Position numbers and translations under genes: made by a program. The notes under the pieces were generated by a model that searched no databases, was not told the DNA's origin, and saw nothing but the letters and a program-made list of their open reading frames with translations. DNA of 10,553 bases from Helicobacteraceae bacterium (lineage in GTDB: Bacteria > Campylobacterota > Campylobacteria > Campylobacterales > Helicobacteraceae), in contig JARHYY010000114.1 in NCBI GenBank assembly GCA_029258405.1, forward strand, positions 1 through 10,553, written 5' to 3'. Below are positions 5,137-10,553 of this stretch, one piece after another. How positions within the stretch are numbered: the stretch's first letter is position 1; each line of letters opens with the position of its first letter.

Positions 5137-6763
5137 AGTTGCTCACTATTTTTCGAAGATTTTGAGCAGTTTTTTCAAGGATGCTAATTTCTTTTGTGTT
5201 ATTATCCATAGTCAGAGAAGTATTTTGAGCTATTTTAGCGATTTTATCTATCTCTTCAGAAAGCATCTGAACTTCTTGACATTGACGTTCAGAATGCATA
5301 ACAACATTTTCAGCGTTATTAAATGAGCTTGTAGCTTTGTTGTATATTTCCTCCAAAGCTATTGAAGCTTCATTAGCCATTTCTGTATTTTTACGAATTT
5401 CTAACACCATATTCTCAACACTCGAAACAGCATTTTTTGTTTCTTCTTGTATGATGTCTATAATATGATTTATTTCTTGCGTTGCTTCGCCCGTTCTCTC
5501 AGCAAGCTTGCGTATCTCATCAGCAACTACTGCAAAACCTCTCCCTGCTTCCCCTGCTCTTGCTGCCTCTATGGCTGCATTTAGGGCTAAAAGATTAGTT
5601 TGGTCTGCAATATCTTGAATAAGCCCTGCACTATTGCCAATAGTTTGTGCATGTTGATAAAGCGTTTGTATTTGCTCTGCAGAAATTTGTGCATTTTCGC
5701 TTACGCCACTCATGTTTTGGGCGGTATTTTGAACATATTCCTTACCTCTTTTACTTAATTCTACACTTTGAAAAGAGTTTTCTTTAGTTTGGCTTGCAAT
5801 ATTAGCAACTTTTTCAATATCTTTTTGAATTTTTGCTATTTCATCAATAAGTTTGGCAGTCATATTTTCTTGTTTATTTGCCGATTCTTTTGAAATTTTA
5901 GAAGAATCAGCAACAGATAGAGACTTATTAAGCATTTCATCTGAAGACTGGTTGATGGCTTTTATTATATCAGAAATTTTATTTTTCATATTACCAATAG
6001 CATATAAAGCACTCCCTTGTATTGAAGAATCTACACACACAGTAAGATCACCACTGGCAATTACAGAAATAATTTGTTTAATAAAACGAGGTTCTGCACC
6101 TAAAGAAACTTTTATATAACGTACAACAATAAAAGCAACACTAGCACCAATAATCATCATTATGATTAATAAAATAATCATAACACTCTTAAAATTGCTT
6201 GCAATATCTTTAGCAATAGGCACTGCTTCTTGATTGAGTTGCTCTTGGTAGTCAATAAATCTATTGATAGCTGCCAACCATTCAATCAAACTCTTACTTA
6301 AGACATCATTTAAAAAATGAATAGCTTCTTCTTCATTGCTCTTTTTAAGCTCTATAGTTTTTGAAATTTCTGGCAATGTTTGAGCCTCAATCTGTTTTAT
6401 ATGAGCTAATATTTGTTTTTCTTCAGAAGAAATACGTGCAGACATCGCCCCAAACATATCATCAAGCAATACAGCAGATTCTTGATAATCTTTATTAAGT
6501 TTATTAATTAAGGTAATTTGCTCTTCAAGCCTTTGTGTTGTTTGGGCTAGCACAACATCACGAATAGCAATAGCTCTATCATGAACGCTACCCCTAAAAT
6601 TAATAGCGTAACGCTGCTTAACAGAATTAAACTCTGTTGCTTCCACAAGAATTTCGTTGATAACATCAACTTTCATAATAGCAATAAATGTAATAATTAC
6701 CATGAGAATGAGGATGATACTAAATCCACCATAAAGTTTTTGTGATAATGTTGTTTTATTCAT
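5126..6763 (-). CDS. Methyl-accepting chemotaxis protein with four-helix-bundle sensor
   Basis: A 545-residue transmembrane chemoreceptor that signals through CheW/CheA to the flagellar motor. Transmembrane helix 1 is at about 13-30 and helix 2 at about 193-214. The periplasmic region between them is helical and carries RGSVHDRAIAIRDVVL (57-72), typical of the 4HB_MCP sensor class. A HAMP domain follows (about 215-268, with SLGAEP and ASGDL). The cytoplasmic coiled-coil hairpin has the conserved tip from QDIADQTNLLALNAA to EIRKLAERT (383-424). The protein ends in SNFTV without a CheR/CheB-docking pentapeptide, so it is not a Tar/Tsr-type high-abundance receptor. The ligand cannot be read from sequence. 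The ATG at 6763 has AAGG eight bases upstream. It is a single gene, separated from rpsR by a terminator-like hairpin, with a possible -10 (TATAGA, 6789 down to 6784) giving a very short leader. Confidence 0.95.
   Translation of the reverse strand: MNKTTLSQKLYGGFSIILILMVIITFIAIMKVDVINEILVEATEFNSVKQRYAINFRGSVHDRAIAIRDVVLAQTTQRLEEQITLINKLNKDYQESAVLLDDMFGAMSARISSEEKQILAHIKQIEAQTLPEISKTIELKKSNEEEAIHFLNDVLSKSLIEWLAAINRFIDYQEQLNQEAVPIAKDIASNFKSVMIILLIIMMIIGASVAFIVVRYIKVSLGAEPRFIKQIISVIASGDLTVCVDSSIQGSALYAIGNMKNKISDIIKAINQSSDEMLNKSLSVADSSKISKESANKQENMTAKLIDEIAKIQKDIEKVANIASQTKENSFQSVELSKRGKEYVQNTAQNMSGVSENAQISAEQIQTLYQHAQTIGNSAGLIQDIADQTNLLALNAAIEAARAGEAGRGFAVVADEIRKLAERTGEATQEINHIIDIIQEETKNAVSSVENMVLEIRKNTEMANEASIALEEIYNKATSSFNNAENVVMHSERQCQEVQMLSEEIDKIAKIAQNTSLTMDNNTKEISILEKTAQNLRKIVSNFTV
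5135..5175 (+). terminator. Rho-independent-like terminator of leuC inside the chemoreceptor gene
   Basis: On the plus strand TGCTCA (5140-5145) pairs with TGAGCA (5163-5168). The stem can extend outward with A-T and G-T pairs back to the leuC stop codon. A run of six T follows at 5170-5175. The loop is long (17 bases) and contains the palindrome TTCGAA (5152-5157). The hairpin starts at the leuC stop and lies entirely within the last codons of the minus-strand chemoreceptor gene. Confidence 0.5.
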
Positions 6764-6857
6764 TGAGCAAACCTTTTTGAATATCTATACAGTTTTGTAC
6801 ATTGTAAAAGAACATTACATGCAAACAAACACTACATGATAGAGAAAGCAAAGAATA

Positions 6858-6879
6858 CTAGATACTATTAAGTACCTAG
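6858..6879 (-). terminator. Terminator hairpin after rpsR
   Basis: On the minus strand CTAGGTACT and AGTATCTAG form a nine-pair stem (one G-T pair) around a TAAT loop, beginning eight bases after the rpsR stop. The following bases are T-rich (TATTCTTTGCTTTCTCT) but not a clean T run. It probably ends the rnr-holA-rpsF-ssb-rpsR transcript and insulates the chemoreceptor gene, which lies on the same strand. Confidence 0.5.
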
Positions 6880-6886
6880 CAAAATT

Positions 6887-7147
6887 TTATTGATGTTTAA
6901 ATGGGGAATCAACTATCTTTTTACCGTCGATAATATATGGGATAAGTGCCATATGCCTTGCTCTTTTAATAGCTACCTCAACCCTTTCTTGCCATTTCTT
7001 TGAATTGCCTGTAAGGCGACGAGGCATAATTTTGTATCGCTCTGAAAGAGAATGCTTAAGCATTTCAACATTTTTATAATCAATAAAATCAATTTTTGAT
7101 TCTGTATATTTACAATAACGCTTTGAATAGCGTTTTTTTTCTGCCAT
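6887..7147 (-). CDS. rpsR: Small ribosomal subunit protein bS18
   Basis: An 86-residue basic protein of the 30S platform that binds 16S rRNA together with S6. The family core is clear: IDYKNVEMLKHSLSERYKIM (22-41), PRRLTG (42-47) and AIKRARHMALIPY (59-71). Only one cysteine (C12) is present, so it is not the zinc-ribbon form of S18. The start ATG at 7147 has AAGGAG just upstream and lies 16 bases after the ssb stop. It is the last gene of the rpsF-ssb-rpsR cluster, an arrangement shared widely among bacteria, and is followed by a terminator-like hairpin. Confidence 0.97.
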   Translation of the reverse strand: MAEKKRYSKRYCKYTESKIDFIDYKNVEMLKHSLSERYKIMPRRLTGNSKKWQERVEVAIKRARHMALIPYIIDGKKIVDSPFKHQ

Positions 7148-7163
7148 TTTTTACTCCTTATAC

Positions 7164-7658
7164 TTAAAAAGGTACATCGTCATCATCAACATCAATTTCT
7201 GGGATTTTGTTAAAATCCTTTTCTTGTTTTGGAACATTTTGTATTTGTTGCATTTTTTGCATTGTTTCATATTGTTGTTGATGCCCTTCAAAATTCTGTT
7301 GCCCTTGTTGTGCTTCAAAAGATTGAGATGAACTTTTTGAATCAAGCATAGTTAATGAATCAGCTGCAACAATGTGCTTTGAGCGTTTTTGTCCTGTCTG
7401 ATCTACCCAGCTTTCAAATACTAAACGCCCTTCTATAAGAACTTTAGAGCCTTTTTTTAAATATTGGTTTGCAACTTCAGCCGTTCTTCCAAAAAGCGAA
7501 ATATCGACAAAGCAAACATCTTCACCATTACTTCCATCTTGCTTCTTGTATCTTCTGCTTGTAGCCATTCCCATTTTAGCTAACGCACTACCGCTTGGTA
7601 AATAGCGAAGCTCTACATCTCTTGTTAAATATCCAACAAGAATAATACGATTATACAT
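7164..7658 (-). CDS. ssb: Single-stranded DNA-binding protein
   Basis: A 164-residue SSB that coats single-stranded DNA during replication, recombination and repair. Residues 1 to about 106 form the OB fold, with MYNRIILVGYLTRDVELRY at the start, VDISLFGRTAEVANQYLKKG (51-70) and GRLVFESWVDQTG (77-89). A flexible glutamine-rich linker (about 112-145) leads to the acidic tip DVDDDDVPF (156-164), the conserved docking site for partner repair and replication proteins. V replaces the commoner I or L before the terminal PF. The gene starts 10 bases after rpsF and sits between rpsF and rpsR, so SSB supply is tied to ribosomal protein expression. Confidence 0.97.
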   Translation of the reverse strand: MYNRIILVGYLTRDVELRYLPSGSALAKMGMATSRRYKKQDGSNGEDVCFVDISLFGRTAEVANQYLKKGSKVLIEGRLVFESWVDQTGQKRSKHIVAADSLTMLDSKSSSQSFEAQQGQQNFEGHQQQYETMQKMQQIQNVPKQEKDFNKIPEIDVDDDDVPF

Positions 7659-7668
7659 TATAACACTC

Positions 7669-8049
7669 TCAATGCACCACTGCTTGAGCAGAAGTTTCTG
7701 CTTTTGTAGCCTTTGTTTGTTTTGTTTGCTCTACAAGAGCATTCCACGCATTTTGTTCTTTTTTACTCTCATATTTTATCACAATAAAACGAATAATATC
7801 CTCATTAATACGATATAATCTTTCAAGCTCTACAATTAATGTTGAAGGTGCTTTAAAATAAAATACATAATAATACCCTCGTTTATGTTTTTTGACTTCA
7901 TAAGCCAAGGTACGCATACCCATATCAAAGCAAGCAACAACATCGCCTCCATTTTTGATAATTGCTTGTTTAAATAATTCTATCTTTGCCTCAATCTCTT
8001 CTTGTGTAAGTGTAGGTTTTATGATGAACATTGTTTCATAATGTCGCAT
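7669..8049 (-). CDS. rpsF: Small ribosomal subunit protein bS6
   Basis: A 126-residue 30S platform protein, partner of S18. The N-terminus MRHYETMFIIKP is the classic S6 start. GGDVVACFDMGMRTLAYEVKKHKRGYYYVFYF (34-65) and LERLYRINEDIIRFIVIK (75-92) match the ferredoxin-like fold. The C-terminal 30 residues are a low-complexity Lys/Thr/Ala tail. The frame is open 13 codons further upstream (to 8088), but those residues are not S6-like, and AAGGAG (8059-8054) sits just before the ATG at 8049, so I use that start. It lies 55 bases after holA and 10 before ssb. S6-S18 complexes are known to repress rpsF-type operons in several bacteria by binding the mRNA leader; two small hairpins in the gap upstream are candidates here. 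Confidence 0.96.
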   Translation of the reverse strand: MRHYETMFIIKPTLTQEEIEAKIELFKQAIIKNGGDVVACFDMGMRTLAYEVKKHKRGYYYVFYFKAPSTLIVELERLYRINEDIIRFIVIKYESKKEQNAWNALVEQTKQTKATKAETSAQAVVH

Positions 8050-8053
8050 ACGA

Positions 8054-8059
8054 CTCCTT
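8054..8059 (-). promoter_or_regulatory. Ribosome-binding site fixing the rpsF start
   Basis: AAGGAG on the minus strand (8059 down to 8054) is four bases from the ATG at 8049. It supports the 126-residue S6 over the longer open frame starting at 8088. Confidence 0.75.
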
Positions 8060-8068
8060 TTGGAATAA

Positions 8069-8100
8069 GCCCTTTTTATAAAGAGCAAGGATTAAACCTT
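8069..8100 (-). promoter_or_regulatory. Tandem hairpins in the holA-rpsF gap
   Basis: Reading the minus strand, AAGG (8100-8097) and CCTT (8090-8087) can form a four-pair hairpin. Directly after it, GCTCTTT and AAAGGGC (8086-8069) form a seven-pair stem with an ATAA loop and one T-G pair. The rpsF ribosome-binding site follows ten bases later. The position suits an S6-S18 autoregulatory leader, but the CCG element typical of known S6-S18 sites is absent from this gap. A partial intergenic terminator, an RNA-processing site or chance are alternatives. Confidence 0.3.
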
Positions 8101-8104
8101 TATT

Positions 8105-9109
8105 TTATCTAAAAATTGCTTTAAGTTTCATTAAGCAACTATATAATTCTCGCTCTTGATTTACTCCTGCCAAAAGTAAATTTAAAAAACAGCTTTGAAG
8201 AATTTCAAAGATTTGTCTATATTGCTCTTCTTTGAGTGTTGATGACCATTGTACATAATTTTTTGTAATATTTAAGGGAGGTTTATAGCCTAATATTTCA
8301 ACAAAATTTACAGTACCATAAACTTTACTATAAGAAAAAATTAAAAATAATTTCATAAAGAATGATTCCATGCTATTTATAATTTCTCTCCCAGTAACCC
8401 CCATGTTAAGCATATTTTCTAGCATTGGGATCCATTCATTTTTAAGAAAAAGCGATTTACAAATATCTTCAGCCTCCCAGCTTGCCACACCATAAATGAG
8501 ATTTTTTATATCACTATGTTCAATCTTTCTCCCCAATAAACAAAGCTTATGCAAATCACTCTCAATAAGCATTAAATCTCCATTTTGCATTTTTATAATC
8601 TCTGCTAAATAATGTTCGGAGATATCTAAATGAAGGGCAATAGCCCTTTCCTTCAAAAGCGCTATACATTCATAAGGAGAAGGGGCAAAAAAACGAACAC
8701 TCACCCCCCTTTTTTTAAAGCATGCTTCAATTTCTTTGCAATCATTTGAATATTCCCAACTCTGACGATTATCAGCATGATAAAATGCAAGTATAAAATA
8801 ATTATTTTTTTTTCCCTCTAATCGCTCAAAAATAATATTCATATCCTTCTTAGAGATTTTTTTAGCCATTTTCAATAGCACAATATTCCTCGGGGCAAAT
8901 AACGAAGGAGTATTAAATATTTCTACAATGTTCTTAATATCATATTCATCAAAATAAATGCTCCATTTTTCGTCTTGCTTGCATTGCAATTGCAATAAAA
9001 TCTTATCAATATAAAGATTTATCAAAAATGCACTTTGCCCATAGAGAAAAAGTGCATGTGGAATCTTACCTTGAAACAGATATTCTTTTTCAAAAGTATC
9101 ACGATACAT
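8105..9109 (-). CDS. holA: DNA polymerase III delta subunit (clamp loader)
   Basis: The delta subunit opens the beta sliding clamp within the clamp-loader complex. From the ATG at 9109 it has 334 residues, close to other HolA proteins. The sequence is weakly conserved, as usual for the family. FLYGQSAFLINLYIDKIL (21-38) fits the HolA N-terminal FLxGxxxFL region, followed by SLFAPRNIVLLKMAKK (69-84), the clamp-contact region, and HLDISEHYLAEIIKMQNGDLMLIESDLHKL (160-189), matching the family pattern ahead of the C-terminal collar helices. Identification also rests on its place between rnr and rpsF, as in H. pylori. A GTG at 9148 would add 13 residues, but my recollection that the H. pylori protein begins MYR favours the ATG at 9109. 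That start overlaps the end of rnr by 11 bases, so translation is likely coupled. Confidence 0.85.
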   Translation of the reverse strand: MYRDTFEKEYLFQGKIPHALFLYGQSAFLINLYIDKILLQLQCKQDEKWSIYFDEYDIKNIVEIFNTPSLFAPRNIVLLKMAKKISKKDMNIIFERLEGKKNNYFILAFYHADNRQSWEYSNDCKEIEACFKKRGVSVRFFAPSPYECIALLKERAIALHLDISEHYLAEIIKMQNGDLMLIESDLHKLCLLGRKIEHSDIKNLIYGVASWEAEDICKSLFLKNEWIPMLENMLNMGVTGREIINSMESFFMKLFLIFSYSKVYGTVNFVEILGYKPPLNITKNYVQWSSTLKEEQYRQIFEILQSCFLNLLLAGVNQERELYSCLMKLKAIFR

Positions 9110-10553
9110 GATTAAATCTTTTATAGACTCTACATAAAATTTTTGCACTTATCAAATCGCTAGAAATAATTTGAGCTAAAATTTTTTCTCCCACTAACAA
9201 ATCCTTATCATCTACAATCAATTTTGCCCCTGCAATAATTGAATAAGCTTTTGCTAATGGCGGATAATGCTCATTAATAATATATGCTTCAATTATAGCA
9301 CCTATATTTTCTCTTGCCCATCTTACATATACCCTATTTGTAAATTCTACTTCAGCATAAGCGCTTCTTCGTTCTAAAGCATTCATTTCATTGCAAATAT
9401 CTTTCATTTGCATAGCAAGCTCTGTTTCCTTATTGGCATACCAATTGCATTTTAAAAGACGATGGATACACAAATCAGTATATCTCCTTATAGGAGAAGT
9501 AAAATGCGTATAATGTGCAAAACCCAAACCAAAATGTGATGAACACAAGGGGCTATACTCTGCTAACGATTGTGCTTTAATAAGTAAAGAATCAACTTCA
9601 TCTTGCTCTCCCTTTATAAAAGCTTCTTTTTGCAAGGATACAATACTTTTATGTATATCTTTTGTTAGAGTCGCTTTATACCCTCTAGTCCTCATAAGCA
9701 TAAAAACTTCAGAGACTCTAGCATATTGAGGAGAATCATGAACACGATAAAGTGCAGAAGAAAATCTTTGTGCTAAACAATCAGCAGCAGCTCTATTGGC
9801 AATAAGCATAGCTTCTTCAACAAGTTGATGAGCACAAGTATCAGGTACATCAAGAGTTTTTATAAAATGTAATGAATCATCTAATATAACTTTTTTATCA
9901 TTATTTGTAAAGGCAAAACCTGAATGCAATCTTTTCTTGCGACATCGTTGCATTTGAATATGGAGTTTGTGCAACATAATATCCATTGAATTTAAAGGTT
10001 TATTGCATAAAATTGCATTAACTTCATCGTAAGTAAATCGCCTTTGCGAACAAATGATGGCTTGAAATAGCTCTTGTTTTAAAATTGCTCCATGTCCTTT
10101 GTGGAGTCGAAATTTCCAAACATATACTAAACGATTCTTATATGGCTTCAAGGAGCATAAATTCTCGCTTAACACTTCTGGAAGCATAGGAAAACATTTA
10201 TGCGGTAGGTAAATAGAAAAGCCCTTTCTTCGTGCTTCTTTATCTATAGTAGAATATGGTGTTACATATTCACTTACATCAGCTATGGCTACATACAATT
10301 CTCCTCTTATATCATCATAAAAAAGTGCATCATCAAAATCTTTAGCATCTTCTGGATCAATAGTACAAAAAGGCAGATGGCATAAGTTCATACGCTCTTG
10401 ATACATTTGCACATCAACTTCATCTCCAAAACTTTTAGCCTCCAATAAAGCTTGCCGAGAAAAAGGATATAACAAATCTTGTTGAGCCAAAACTATGAGT
10501 TCATCAACATAAGGGTTGCTTAAATTGCCAAGAAATTCCAAAATTGCACCATC
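9099..10553 (-). CDS. rnr: Ribonuclease R (VacB), 3' part, cut by the window edge
   Basis: A processive 3'-5' exoribonuclease of the RNase II/R family. About 484 C-terminal residues are visible; the frame stays open to the right edge, so the N-terminal cold-shock domains lie outside the window. The RNB catalytic domain is clear: IDPEDAKDFDDA carries the metal-binding aspartates (visible residues D66, D72, D74, D75), followed by LYVAIADVSEYV, YLPHKCFPMLPEVLS, and HFGLGFAHYTHFTSPIRRYTD with the RNA-end-gripping region. After the RNB domain only about 70 residues remain. They look like a short, degenerate OB/S1 fold with no strong S1 signature and no long basic tail, consistent with the shorter RNase R I recall from H. 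pylori (about 640 residues against about 810 in E. coli). In H. pylori RNase R partners the helicase RhpA. It appears to head, or be early in, the run rnr-holA-rpsF-ssb-rpsR. Confidence 0.93.
   Translation of the reverse strand, partial: DGAILEFLGNLSNPYVDELIVLAQQDLLYPFSRQALLEAKSFGDEVDVQMYQERMNLCHLPFCTIDPEDAKDFDDALFYDDIRGELYVAIADVSEYVTPYSTIDKEARRKGFSIYLPHKCFPMLPEVLSENLCSLKPYKNRLVYVWKFRLHKGHGAILKQELFQAIICSQRRFTYDEVNAILCNKPLNSMDIMLHKLHIQMQRCRKKRLHSGFAFTNNDKKVILDDSLHFIKTLDVPDTCAHQLVEEAMLIANRAAADCLAQRFSSALYRVHDSPQYARVSEVFMLMRTRGYKATLTKDIHKSIVSLQKEAFIKGEQDEVDSLLIKAQSLAEYSPLCSSHFGLGFAHYTHFTSPIRRYTDLCIHRLLKCNWYANKETELAMQMKDICNEMNALERRSAYAEVEFTNRVYVRWARENIGAIIEAYIINEHYPPLAKAYSIIAGAKLIVDDKDLLVGEKILAQIISSDLISAKILCRVYKRFNHVS

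Noticed and set aside
7151..7345. Minus-strand ORF overlapping ssb
   Set aside because: Out-of-frame shadow of the glutamine-rich linker of SSB. Lysine-rich low-complexity translation with no independent signals.
8050..8088. Longer S6 start at 8088
   Set aside because: The added residues do not match S6, whose family start is MRHYE. AAGGAG is placed for the ATG at 8049.
9110..9148. Longer HolA start (GTG at 9148)
   Set aside because: It would overlap rnr by 50 bases, uses GTG and has no clear ribosome-binding site. The ATG at 9109 fits the recalled family N-terminus better.
1..10553. CRISPR array, insertion sequence, prophage, toxin-antitoxin or defence system
   Set aside because: No direct-repeat arrays, transposase or integrase motifs, tRNA attachment site or recognisable defence domains are visible. 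The window is ordinary core genome.

Overview
The window is low-GC chromosomal DNA that reads as core genome of a Helicobacter-like member of the Campylobacterota, most likely an enterohepatic Helicobacter or close relative. The strongest evidence is the minus-strand block rnr-holA-rpsF-ssb-rpsR, the order I recall from Helicobacter pylori (HP1248 to HP1244). The protein style of the chemoreceptor and of HolA agrees. The species assignment is inference.

Layout from left to right. Positions 1-321 hold no convincing gene but contain a striking G-rich island (about 114-156) with an uninterrupted run of eight G. A Bcr/CflA-type drug-efflux transporter follows on the minus strand (322-1512). Next comes a 600-base, very AT-rich interval (1513-2112) with no convincing gene, a Fur-box-like sequence and faint coding traces. 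The minus-strand operon queC-queD-queE (3720 down to 2113) makes the 7-deazaguanine precursor of queuosine. It is transcribed divergently from leuC (3871-5136, plus strand), the large subunit of isopropylmalate isomerase. leuC converges on, and overlaps by 11 bases, a minus-strand methyl-accepting chemotaxis protein gene (6763 down to 5126). The right third is the replication, translation and RNA-decay block: rnr (running off the right edge), holA, rpsF, ssb and rpsR, closed by a hairpin at 6858-6879.

How the genes work together. QueD, QueE and QueC act in sequence: 7,8-dihydroneopterin triphosphate to 6-carboxytetrahydropterin, then 7-carboxy-7-deazaguanine, then preQ0. S6 and S18 are direct partners on the 30S platform and are encoded around SSB; the delta subunit of the clamp loader and RNase R precede them. 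The other genes (transporter, leuC, chemoreceptor) look like independent units.

I did not find a clearly new biological system. The items most worth a second look are the G-tract island, the queC start region (TTG start, a perfect Shine-Dalgarno just inside it, and an overlapping 18-codon ORF), the leuC terminator-like hairpin buried in the end of the chemoreceptor gene, and the content of 1513-2112.
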